A DNA stretch of 64,000 nucleotides. Origin: JAIBJN01 sp963842305. GTDB taxonomy: Bacteria; Actinomycetota; Thermoleophilia; Gaiellales; Gaiellaceae. The notes beneath the pieces were generated by a model. It ran no database searches, had not been told where the DNA came from, and saw only the letters and a program-made list of their open reading frames with translations. Location: contig CAWJFW010000002.1 in the NCBI GenBank assembly GCA_963842305.1, positions 496,001-560,000 of the forward strand. The letters run 5' to 3'. Shown here one piece after another: positions 1 through 7,047 of this stretch; within the stretch, counting starts at the first letter, position 1; the number at the start of each line of letters is the position of its first letter. The position numbers were made by a program, and so were the translations under genes.

Positions 1-569
1 TCGAGGACGAGCGCGAAGCAGCCGGCTCGCTCCAGCGCGAGCGCGTCGTGCACGAGCGCCAACGCCTCCTCCGCCGTCTTCCCCTGGGCGTGAAAGCCGC
101 CGAGCATCGTCGCGGACTGCGGCGTGAGGCCGAGGTGGCCCATGACCGGGATTCCGGCGCCGACGAGTGCGGCGACGCGGGAAAGGCTGGGACCGGCCCC
201 CTCGAGCTTGACGGCGTCGGCACCGGCCTCCTTGACGAAGCGGACGCCGTTTCGCACCGCGTCCTCGTCGGAGACCTGGTACGAGCCGAACGGCAGGTCG
301 GCCACGACGAGCGGCCGCTCGGCCCCGCGCGTCACCGCCCGCGTGAGCATCAGCATCTCGTCCATCGTCGCCGGCACGGTCGTCGAATGGCCGAGCACGG
401 TCATGGCGGCCGAGTCCCCGACGAGGATCAGGTCGATTCCCGCGGCGTCCGCCAGGCGGCCGCTCGGGTAGTCGTAGGCGGTGACCATCACGATCCGCTC
501 GCCGCGGCCGCTCATGGCGCCGAGCTCGGTGAGGGGGAGCTTGCCGTTGGCCTCAGGCCTGCTCGTCAT
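1..569 (-). CDS. panB: 3-methyl-2-oxobutanoate hydroxymethyltransferase PanB (C-terminus outside window)
   Basis: First committed step of pantothenate synthesis: transfers a hydroxymethyl group from methylene-tetrahydrofolate to 2-oxoisovalerate, giving ketopantoate. About 189 of the usual ~270 residues are visible. They include the N-terminal MVTAYDYPSGRLADAAGIDL, the LVGDSAAMTVLGH stretch that holds the Mg-binding Asp of the family, and a VKLEGAG segment, all typical of PanB. The ATG at 569 lies inside the end of panC (17-nt overlap), so panC and panB are probably translationally coupled. The 3' end runs off the left edge of the window. Identification is firm from the motifs and the neighbour. 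Confidence 0.95.
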   Translation of the reverse strand, partial: MTSRPEANGKLPLTELGAMSGRGERIVMVTAYDYPSGRLADAAGIDLILVGDSAAMTVLGHSTTVPATMDEMLMLTRAVTRGAERPLVVADLPFGSYQVSDEDAVRNGVRFVKEAGADAVKLEGAGPSLSRVAALVGAGIPVMGHLGLTPQSATMLGGFHAQGKTAEEALALVHDALALERAGCFALVL

Positions 570-1377
570 CCGAGTCTCCTTCGAGCACGACGTTGTCGAT
601 GAGCCGCGTGCGCCCCAGGCGCACCGCAGCGAGAAGGTAGACGCGGCCGTCCATGGACGCAACCTCGACGTACTCCGGGGCGAGCAACTCCTCCGCGGCG
701 AGAACGGCTCGAGCGACGAGGACCGCGTCCTCGCCGTGTCGATGCGCGGCCGCTCCCGCCTCGAGTGCGAGCGGAAGGGCCCGTGCCGCCACGCGCTCCT
801 CCCGAGAGAGATAGGCATTGCGCGAGCTCATGGCGAGCCGGTCCGCGTCGCGAACGGTCGCGACGACCCGGATCTCGAGCTCCAGGTCGAGATCGCGAAC
901 GAGCCGTCCGAGCAGCGCCGCTTGCTGAGCGTCCTTGCGCCCGAAATATGCGATGTCGGGGCGGACGATGTTGAAGAGCTTGAGGCAGACGGTGGCGACG
1001 CCGCGAAAGTGTCCCGGCCGGCCCGCACCCTCGAGGTCCCCGGCGATCCCCTCGACGTCGACCCAGGTCTGGAAGCCGACCGGGTACATCTCCTCTGCCG
1101 AAGGGGTGAAGAGATGATCGACCCCCCAGTCGGCCGCGAGCGCCGAGTCCCGCTCCTCGTCGCGCGGATAGCGCTCGAGGTCCTCGAGCGCGCCGAACTG
1201 CGTCGGATTGACGAAGATGCTCGCTACCACGACGTCGCACTCCTCGCGCGCGCGGCGAACCAATGCCTCGTGGCCGGCGTGGAGCGCCCCCATCGTCGGC
1301 ACGAGCCCGATGCGCGACGCCGTGCGAAGAGGCTCGAGCGCCGCACGGAGCTCGAGAATCGTTCGGTAGGTGATCAC
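553..1377 (-). CDS. panC: Pantothenate synthetase PanC
   Basis: ATP-dependent condensation of pantoate with beta-alanine (pantoate-beta-alanine ligase), cytosolic. The 274-residue protein is the usual length. It shows the N-terminal VPTMGALHAGHEALV motif with the HxGH nucleotidyl-transfer signature, SIFVNPTQF, and the conserved FGRKDAQQ and MSSRNAYLS segments of the ATP site. The GTG at 1377 was chosen because it overlaps the upstream stop (GTGA) and directly precedes the family's normal N-terminus; the open frame continues much further upstream only as a shadow. It sits between a DUF2520 protein and panB, on the same strand. Confidence 0.95.
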   Translation of the reverse strand: MITYRTILELRAALEPLRTASRIGLVPTMGALHAGHEALVRRAREECDVVVASIFVNPTQFGALEDLERYPRDEERDSALAADWGVDHLFTPSAEEMYPVGFQTWVDVEGIAGDLEGAGRPGHFRGVATVCLKLFNIVRPDIAYFGRKDAQQAALLGRLVRDLDLELEIRVVATVRDADRLAMSSRNAYLSREERVAARALPLALEAGAAAHRHGEDAVLVARAVLAAEELLAPEYVEVASMDGRVYLLAAVRLGRTRLIDNVVLEGDSDDEQA

Positions 1378-2069
1378 CGCGCGGCGACCGCCGCGGTCAT
1401 CGTGTCGGTGAGCGCCCGGTACATGGGCTCGAGCTCGGGCCGGCGCTCGCGGATCTCCTCGAGGTGCTGTTCGATGGTCTCCCAGTCGCCGCGTGTTGCC
1501 GGGCCGGTCAGCTCGAAGTCGTTCTCCATCGTCCGGCGCATGAGCGGGAGAAGCGCCTCCGGCGGCGCGCCGGCCTCGTCGAACAGGCCTGCGGCGGCCG
1601 CGTGAATTGCGACCAGGAAGGCCTGCGCCATCACCGCGCCGGCGTGGTAGACGAGGCGATCTTCGTCCTTCAACTCGAACGGGCGCACGCGAAGCAGCCC
1701 AGCCAGGCGGAACGCAGCGTCGAGCCCCTCGGCGTCGTCTGCACTGACCGCAGCCCAGGAGCCGTCGAGCTGCTCGGGGCCACGGTTCCGAACGAAGGTC
1801 TGCAGCGGATGCAGACTGAAGCGGCGGATGTGGGGGTCGAGTGCGTCGACCGTGCGCGCGCCGCTCGTGTGAGCGATCCAAGGGCCGGTCGGGATCGCCG
1901 CGGCCACCTCGGAGACGGCTCTGTCGGGCACGCACAGGACGACGAGGTCGGCGTCGCCGATCTCCAGCCCGCGTCCGGTCAAGCGCGTGGGGAGCGACTC
2001 GGAAAGTCGTGCCGCGACCGCCGTGCCGACACGACCTGCGCCGACGACTGATGCTGACGTGAATTCCAT
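1374..2069 (-). CDS. Rossmann-fold DUF2520 protein (NADP-dehydrogenase-like), upstream of panC
   Basis: A 231-residue protein beginning MEFTSASVVGAGRVGTAVA, a GxGxxG dinucleotide-binding loop like that of ketopantoate reductase and pyrroline-5-carboxylate reductase. It is followed by a helical C-terminal DUF2520-type domain (SLHPLQTF..., DRLVYHAGAVMA...). The ATG at 2069 has a GGAG sequence six bases upstream; a second ATG at 2102 is possible. The gene overlaps panC by 4 nt and begins a panC-panB transcription unit. That position suggests, but does not prove, a role in pantoate metabolism, for example reduction of ketopantoate. Substrate is unknown. Confidence 0.8.
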   Translation of the reverse strand: MEFTSASVVGAGRVGTAVAARLSESLPTRLTGRGLEIGDADLVVLCVPDRAVSEVAAAIPTGPWIAHTSGARTVDALDPHIRRFSLHPLQTFVRNRGPEQLDGSWAAVSADDAEGLDAAFRLAGLLRVRPFELKDEDRLVYHAGAVMAQAFLVAIHAAAAGLFDEAGAPPEALLPLMRRTMENDFELTGPATRGDWETIEQHLEEIRERRPELEPMYRALTDTMTAAVAAR

Positions 2070-2187
2070 CTCGTGCTCCAGCTCCGTGTGGATGCCGGGC
2101 ACTCCGTAGCTTAGCTCACGAGGTCTGACGAAACGGGGTGGCCGGGCGACGTTCTCCCAGCCGACGCCGGCTCGCTAGCCTTATGTC

Positions 2188-2598
2188 ATGACGGAGAAGA
2201 TCGAGAAGACCCAGCAGGAGTGGCGGGCTGAGCTCTCGCCGGAGGCCTACCGGGTTCTCCGCGAGCACGGCACCGAGCGCGCGTTCACGGGCGCCTATCA
2301 CGACGCGAAGGAGCCCGGCGTGTACCGCTGCGCGGGCTGCGGCGCCGAGCTCTTCAGCTCGCAGTCGAAGTACGACTCCGGCACCGGGTGGCCGAGCTTC
2401 TACGAGCCGGTTGCCGGAGAGGCCGTAGCGACGGATCGCGACTGGAGCATGCTCGTGCCGCGCACCGAGGTGCACTGCTCCGTGTGCGGCGGTCACCTCG
2501 GCCACGTGTTCCCGGACGGGCCGCAGCCCACGGGCCTGCGCTACTGCATCAACTCGGCCGCGCTCGACCTCGAGCGCGAGGAGGGAGAGACGGAGTGA
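2188..2598 (+). CDS. msrB: Peptide-methionine (R)-S-oxide reductase MsrB
   Basis: Repairs methionine-R-sulfoxide in proteins with thioredoxin. The 136-residue protein carries both CxxC zinc pairs (CAGC near residue 51, CSVC near residue 98), the GTGWPSF substrate loop, GHLGHVF, and the C-terminal catalytic cysteine in LRYCINSAAL. It starts at ATG 2188, and its stop overlaps the msrA start, so the R- and S-specific reductases are made from one transcript. It is divergent from the DUF2520-panC-panB unit, with about 118 nt between them. Confidence 0.96.
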   Translation: MTEKIEKTQQEWRAELSPEAYRVLREHGTERAFTGAYHDAKEPGVYRCAGCGAELFSSQSKYDSGTGWPSFYEPVAGEAVATDRDWSMLVPRTEVHCSVCGGHLGHVFPDGPQPTGLRYCINSAALDLEREEGETE

Positions 2599-3062
2599 CT
2601 GAGAAGGCGACGTTCGGCGCCGGCTGCTTCTGGGGCGTCGAGGTGGATTTCCGCAACACCCCCGGCGTCAAGGACGCTACCGCCGGCTACATGGGCGGGG
2701 ACGTCCCGAACCCGACCTACGAGCAGGTGTGCACCGACCGGACCGGCCATGCGGAGGTTGTCCAGGTCGAGTTCGACCCGGACGAGGTCTCGTACGAGAC
2801 GCTCCTGCGCACGTTCTGGGATGCCCACGACCCGACCCAGCTCAACCGGCAGGGCCCCGACGTGGGACGCCAGTATCGCTCGGTCGTCTTCTTCCACTCG
2901 CCCGAGCAGCAGGAGCAGGCGCTCGCGTCGAAGGCCAGAGTGCAGTCGCGCTTCACGAATCCGGTGGTTACCGAAGTCGAGCCAGCGAAGGACTTCTGGC
3001 CCGCGGAGGAGTACCACCAGCAGTATCTGGTCAAGCGCGGCCGCGCCACCTGCGCGATCTAG
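2595..3062 (+). CDS. msrA: Peptide-methionine (S)-S-oxide reductase MsrA
   Basis: Reduces methionine-S-sulfoxide. The 155-residue protein begins with the canonical ATFGAGCFWGVE motif holding the catalytic cysteine, followed by GYMGG, HAEVVQVEFDP and the EYHQQYL segment of the family. The GTG at 2595 overlaps the msrB stop (GTGA) and gives the expected N-terminus. It is shorter than many MsrA proteins and lacks a long C-terminal extension with recycling cysteines beyond TCAI. Confidence 0.95.
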   Translation: MTEKATFGAGCFWGVEVDFRNTPGVKDATAGYMGGDVPNPTYEQVCTDRTGHAEVVQVEFDPDEVSYETLLRTFWDAHDPTQLNRQGPDVGRQYRSVVFFHSPEQQEQALASKARVQSRFTNPVVTEVEPAKDFWPAEEYHQQYLVKRGRATCAI

Positions 3063-3121
3063 GTCTAAGACCGTTGGCGGGCGGGGATCGTGGTTGCGCG
3101 CCGCGGGCTCTGAGCATCCGG

Positions 3122-3151
3122 TTGCGGTGCATCCGGGGTCCTGCCTACACT
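3122..3151 (+). promoter_or_regulatory. Candidate promoter for the zinc-ribbon/UDG genes
   Basis: TTGCGG at 3122-3127 and TACACT at 3146-3151 are 18 bases apart, close to the -35/-10 consensus. The -10 ends nine bases before the ATG at 3161, so the message would be leaderless or nearly so, a common arrangement in actinobacteria. Assigned from sequence pattern only. Confidence 0.45.
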
Positions 3152-3160
3152 CCGTCGGCG

Positions 3161-3391
3161 ATGCCGATCTACGAGTTCGTGTGCATGGAATGCGAGTCCC
3201 ATTTCGAGGAGCTCGTCGGGATGACGGCGCCGGATCCGGCCTGTCCCGACTGCAGCGCCTCGCGGGTCGCGCGGCAGCTGTCCGTGTTCGCGGCTCACGG
3301 AGCCCCCGGCACCGCCGAGCAGTCGATTCCGAGTCCTAGCTTTGGCGGAGGCGGAGGCGGTTGCTGCGGTGGAGCCTGTGGCTGCTGCTGA
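3161..3391 (+). CDS. FmdB-family zinc-ribbon protein
   Basis: A 76-residue protein beginning MPIYEFVCMECESHFEELV, the signature of the FmdB/CxxC_CXXC_SSSS zinc-ribbon family. Cysteine pairs CMEC and CPDC would bind one zinc. The tail is low complexity, Gly-rich and ends in a Cys-rich stretch (GGCCGGACGCC), as is common in these proteins. Family members have been described as putative regulators, but the function is not established. Its 3' end overlaps the start region of the downstream uracil-DNA glycosylase by up to 50 nt depending on the start used. Confidence 0.85.
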   Translation: MPIYEFVCMECESHFEELVGMTAPDPACPDCSASRVARQLSVFAAHGAPGTAEQSIPSPSFGGGGGGCCGGACGCC

Positions 3392-4085
3392 GCCCGACGT
3401 CCTGAGCCGTCGAACCGCTCTCGAGGCGCACGCCGCCGAGACGTCTGCCTGCACGCGCTGCCGGCTCGCCCAGGGCCGGACTCAGGTCGTCTACGGGGTC
3501 GGCGACGCGAGCGCGGATCTCATGTTCGTCGGCGAAGCCCCCGGCTTCCACGAAGACAAGCAGGGCTACCCGTTCGTCGGCTCGGCGGGCAAGCTTCTCG
3601 ACCGGCTGCTGGAAGGCATCGGCCTCACGCGCAGGGACGTGTACATCGCGAACGTCCTCAAGTGCCGCCCGCCCGGGAACCGCGATCCACAGCCCGACGA
3701 GATCGAGGCCTGCGAGAGCCATCTCTTCCGCCAGCTCGAGCTGATCCAACCAAAGCTCGTGGCGACGCTCGGCAACTTTGCTACGAAGCTTCTTTCCGGG
3801 AAGCCGACCGGGATTACCCGCGTCCACGGCCGTCCGCAGGAGGCGCTCGTCGGTGGGCGCACCGTCACGCTCTATCCGATCTACCATCCGGCCGCCGCGC
3901 TCTACACGCCGGCAATGCTGAAGACCCTCGAGGAGGACTTCGCGCGCATCCCGGAGCTGCTCGCAGGCCCGACGGGGATCGTCACACCCCCCGAGGCTCA
4001 GGTGATCCCCTTCCCGGCTGCCTCTCCGGCCCCTGCCGCGCCCGTGCCCGCAGCACCACCCGACGAGCAGCTCGGCTTGTTCTAG
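3342..4085 (+). CDS. Family 4 uracil-DNA glycosylase
   Basis: Removes uracil from DNA, initiating base excision repair of deaminated cytosine. The protein shows the [4Fe-4S] cysteine pattern of family 4 (CTRC near residue 37, then the cysteine in VLKCRPPGNRDP and one near residue 124), motif A GEAPGFHEDKQGYPFVG, and motif B YHPAA. A Pro/Ala-rich tail of ~30 residues ends in QLGLF; a similar C-terminal QxxLF-type sequence is a known sliding-clamp binding pattern, so clamp interaction is possible. Start uncertain: TTG 3342 (used here) or GTG 3369/3378; all overlap the FmdB-like gene. Confidence 0.9.
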   Translation: MAEAEAVAAVEPVAAAEPDVLSRRTALEAHAAETSACTRCRLAQGRTQVVYGVGDASADLMFVGEAPGFHEDKQGYPFVGSAGKLLDRLLEGIGLTRRDVYIANVLKCRPPGNRDPQPDEIEACESHLFRQLELIQPKLVATLGNFATKLLSGKPTGITRVHGRPQEALVGGRTVTLYPIYHPAAALYTPAMLKTLEEDFARIPELLAGPTGIVTPPEAQVIPFPAASPAPAAPVPAAPPDEQLGLF

Positions 4086-4101
4086 ACGCTAGGCTGGCCA
4101 T

Positions 4102-4551
4102 GTGGATGTCAACCGAGCTGCGCCCGCACTCGCTCGCGCGGAGGCCGAGATCGCGGCCGACCCCGAAACCGTCTGGGAGACGCTGATCGACTTCGAGAAC
4201 TGGCCGAGCTGGAATCCCGACGTGAGCTCGGTGGTGTTCGAAGGTGAGCTGGAGAAGGGGACGGTGTTCCGCTGGAAGACGGGACGCTCAACGATCACCT
4301 CGACCCTCAGAGACGTCGATCGGCCACGCTCCGTCGGCTGGACCGGAAAGACGATGGGCATTCAGGCCGTTCATGTCTGGCGCCTCGAGCCCCGCGACGG
4401 GCGGACGCAGGTCCTGACCGAGGAGTCCTGGGAGGGTCTTCCGGTTCGCCTCGCTCGCGGTCCGCTCCGGAAGAGCTTGCAGAAAGCCGTCGACGGCGGG
4501 CTGGGGTATCTCAAGGCCGAAGCCGAGCGCAGGGCCCAGAGCCGGGGCTAG
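4102..4551 (+). CDS. SRPBCC (START-like) family protein
   Basis: A 149-residue protein with the polyketide cyclase/dehydrase-like SRPBCC fold pattern. IAADPETVWETLIDFENWPSWNP is the typical N-terminal strand-helix of the family, followed by alternating strands and a long C-terminal helix (KSLQKAVDGGLGYLKAEAE). These proteins bind hydrophobic ligands; no substrate can be assigned. It starts at GTG 4102 and sits 4 nt upstream of tsaE on the same strand, so it may be cotranscribed with the t6A genes without any known functional link. Confidence 0.8.
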   Translation: MDVNRAAPALARAEAEIAADPETVWETLIDFENWPSWNPDVSSVVFEGELEKGTVFRWKTGRSTITSTLRDVDRPRSVGWTGKTMGIQAVHVWRLEPRDGRTQVLTEESWEGLPVRLARGPLRKSLQKAVDGGLGYLKAEAERRAQSRG

Positions 4552-4555
4552 GCGA

Positions 4556-5017
4556 ATGGTCGAGCTCGAGTCGTCCTCGCCGGAGGAGACCGAGGGCATC
4601 GGCGCTGCGGTCGCGCGCGAGCTCGAGCCCGGCGACGTCGTGAGCGTCTCCGGTGAGCTCGGGACGGGGAAGACGACCTTCGTCCGCGGGGCGGCGAGAG
4701 GGCTCGGGATTGCAGGTCCCGTCACGAGCCCGTCGTACACGATCGGCCATCGCTACCCCGGCGACCCCGACGTGTCCCATCTGGACCTTTATCGTTTCGA
4801 GGGCATGTCCGACGCCGAGTGGGGCGATCTCGAGCGGTACTTCGAGGACGCGGTCGTGTTCGTCGAGTGGCCCGAGGCAGGCGCCGGATTTCTGCCGCCT
4901 GCGCGGGTCCACGTCCGTTTGCGGCACGATGGGGAGGGGCATAGACTGATTTCCCTCGAAGCTACAGAGAAATCCCTGGAAATACGGCTATCTTCGGGTG
5001 CTGACCCTCGCGTTTGA
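4556..5017 (+). CDS. tsaE: tRNA t6A synthesis ATPase TsaE
   Basis: ATPase partner of the TsaB-TsaD complex that makes N6-threonylcarbamoyl-adenosine at position 37 of ANN-decoding tRNAs. The 153-residue protein has the Walker A motif GELGTGKTTF near residue 33, followed by VTSPSYTI, HLDLYRF and VVFVEWPE, all characteristic of TsaE. It is first in a tsaE-tsaB-rimI-tsaD run, with each gene overlapping the next, which implies a single transcript and coupled translation. Confidence 0.95.
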   Translation: MVELESSSPEETEGIGAAVARELEPGDVVSVSGELGTGKTTFVRGAARGLGIAGPVTSPSYTIGHRYPGDPDVSHLDLYRFEGMSDAEWGDLERYFEDAVVFVEWPEAGAGFLPPARVHVRLRHDGEGHRLISLEATEKSLEIRLSSGADPRV

Positions 5018-5597
5018 CACGGCCACGGACGTCGCCACCGTTGCGCTTCTCCGTGACGGCGAGGTGCTCGGCGAGCGCGTCTCGAGGGCCGTACGCGTGC
5101 TCGAGGACGCCGAGGAGCTCCTCCGCGAGGCGGAGGTCGAGAGGGACGACGTCGAGGGGATCGTCGTCGGGACCGGACCCGGGAGCTATACCGGGCTCCG
5201 CATGGGGCTTGTGACGGCGCGGGCCCTCGCCATCGCGCTGCAGGTCCCCGTCGCCGGCGTCTCCACGCTGGACGCGCTCGCCGCCGGCGCGCCCGGTGCC
5301 ATGCCGGTCATCGACGCGAGGCGTCGCGAGGTCTTCACCCTCGTTGACGGTCAGCCCGCTTGCCTCCCCGCTTCCGGGCTGAGGGTCGAACGGGACAAGG
5401 CCTATGTCGGCGACGGCGCCGTTCGCTACCGCGCCCAGATCGCTGCGGCGGGGGGAGCCGTAGCCGCCGACGACGCGCCCGAGCACGTTCCCTGGGCGAG
5501 CCTCCATGGGCGGCTTGCAAAGGAATTCGGTCCGGCCGACGCGGCCGAGCCCATCTATCTCCGCGCCCCGGACGCCGAGAGGGCGCTGTCCTCATGA
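4998..5597 (+). CDS. tsaB: tRNA t6A synthesis protein TsaB
   Basis: Inactive paralogue of TsaD that scaffolds the t6A complex. The 199-residue protein begins LTLAFDTATDVATVALL (ASKHA-fold ATPase strand) and has the diagnostic GTGPGSYTGLRMGL loop near residue 58. The GTG at 4998 was chosen because it places the conserved N-terminus correctly; it overlaps tsaE by 20 nt. Its stop overlaps the rimI start (ATGA). Confidence 0.94.
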   Translation: MLTLAFDTATDVATVALLRDGEVLGERVSRAVRVLEDAEELLREAEVERDDVEGIVVGTGPGSYTGLRMGLVTARALAIALQVPVAGVSTLDALAAGAPGAMPVIDARRREVFTLVDGQPACLPASGLRVERDKAYVGDGAVRYRAQIAAAGGAVAADDAPEHVPWASLHGRLAKEFGPADAAEPIYLRAPDAERALSS

Positions 5598-6085
5598 TCG
5601 ACGTCGAGCGGGTCCGCGTCGACATCCGCAAGCTCACCATCGGAGACCTCTCCGACATCGAGCGCATCGAGCAGCGCGTCTACCCGACTCCGTGGTCGCG
5701 TTCAATGTTCGCGGGAGAGCTCGCCAAGCCGTCCTCGATCTGCCTGGGTGCCTTCGACGAGGAGGACCGGCTCGCCGCGTACCTCATCGTCTCCCGCTAC
5801 GTCGATGCCTGGCACATCATGAACGTCGCCGTCGACGATGTTCACCGGCGCTCAGGGATCGCCAGCCGGTTGCTCGACGCGCTCTTCGAGGTCACGGCCG
5901 GAGACCCGCACCGCGGCTACACGCTGGAGGTCAGGCTCTCCAACAAGGGTGCCATCGCGCTCTACGAGGGGTTCGGCTTCGAGCGGAGCGGCATTCGCCG
6001 CGGGTACTACACGGACAATCGTGAGGACGCGCTGATCATGTGGAAGGACCCGATCCAGGGAGACGAGGCCGGGGAGCTTGAGTGA
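5594..6085 (+). CDS. rimI: Ribosomal-protein alanine N-acetyltransferase RimI
   Basis: GNAT acetyltransferase that in its family acetylates the N-terminus of ribosomal protein S18. The 163-residue protein has the GNAT motifs IMNVAVDDVHRRSGIASRLL (acetyl-CoA pyrophosphate loop, RRSGIA) and LEVRLSNKGAIALYEGFGF. Linkage of rimI to tsaB/tsaD is widespread in bacteria and supports the call. The ATG at 5594 overlaps the tsaB stop. Confidence 0.92.
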   Translation: MIDVERVRVDIRKLTIGDLSDIERIEQRVYPTPWSRSMFAGELAKPSSICLGAFDEEDRLAAYLIVSRYVDAWHIMNVAVDDVHRRSGIASRLLDALFEVTAGDPHRGYTLEVRLSNKGAIALYEGFGFERSGIRRGYYTDNREDALIMWKDPIQGDEAGELE

Positions 6086-7047
6086 TCCTCGGCATCGAGA
6101 CCTCGTGTGACGAGACTGCGGCCGCCCTCGTCACGCACGACGGCCACGTGCGGGCCAGCGTCGTCGCGTCTCAGGCCGATCTGCATTCACGGTACGGCGG
6201 CGTCGTTCCCGAGGTTGCCTCGCGGCGTCACCTCGAGCTCGCTACTCCGGTGCTCGCCGAGGCGCTCGATCGTGGCGGGTCGACGCTCGACGACGTTGAC
6301 ATTGTGGGGGTCACCCACGGGCCAGGCCTGATCGGGGCACTCCTGGTCGGGCTCTCGGCGGCCAAGGCGCTTGCGTGGTCGCGTCGGCTTCCGCTCGCCG
6401 CAGTCGACCACCTCCACGGCCATGTAGCGTCCCTCTACCTCGAGCCGGAGCCGCTCGAACCTCCCTTCCTCTGTCTGCTCGCGAGTGGCGGCCACACGAT
6501 GCTTCTCGACGTCCGGTCGCACGAGGGCTACGAGTGCATCGGCACCACGCTCGACGACGCAGCCGGCGAGGCATTCGACAAGGGCGCCCGCCTGCTCGGA
6601 CTCGGCTATCCGGGAGGCGCCGCGCTGGACCGCGCCGCCGCCGCCGGCGATCCAACCGCTTACCCCTTCCCGGTCGCCCGGGTCCCCGGCTTCGACTTCT
6701 CCTTCTCCGGCCTCAAGACGGCGCTCCTGTACGCCGTGCGCGACCTCCCGGCCGACGAGCTGGAGCGGCGTCGTGCCGATTTGGCCGCCTCCTACCAGCG
6801 CGCGATCGTCCGGGCGCTGGTCGAGCGAACGCGAGCGGCCGCCGCCGAGCTCGGAACCGGCCAAATCGCGGTCGTCGGAGGTGTCGCCGCGAACTCCGAG
6901 CTGCGAGACGCGCTCGCGGACGCCGCACTCGCGCCGCTCGAGCTCTGTACCGATAACGCAGCAATGATCGCCTCGGCCGCGCGCTTCACACGGCTCATCC
7001 CGTTTCCCGAGTATCTTGCATTGGATGCGTACGCCACAGCGGCCTGA
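6082..7047 (+). CDS. tsaD: tRNA N6-threonylcarbamoyladenosine transferase TsaD
   Basis: Catalytic subunit transferring the threonylcarbamoyl group to A37 of tRNA. The 321-residue protein has the start ILGIETSCDETAAALV, the metal-binding histidines in AAVDHLHGHVASLY, LLASGGHTML, the DDAAGEAFDK loop, and the C-terminal LCTDNAAMIA, giving the complete family signature. The GTG at 6082 overlaps the rimI stop. Its own last 23 nt are shared with the start of the next gene, a secreted protease. Confidence 0.96.
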   Translation: MILGIETSCDETAAALVTHDGHVRASVVASQADLHSRYGGVVPEVASRRHLELATPVLAEALDRGGSTLDDVDIVGVTHGPGLIGALLVGLSAAKALAWSRRLPLAAVDHLHGHVASLYLEPEPLEPPFLCLLASGGHTMLLDVRSHEGYECIGTTLDDAAGEAFDKGARLLGLGYPGGAALDRAAAAGDPTAYPFPVARVPGFDFSFSGLKTALLYAVRDLPADELERRRADLAASYQRAIVRALVERTRAAAAELGTGQIAVVGGVAANSELRDALADAALAPLELCTDNAAMIASAARFTRLIPFPEYLALDAYATAA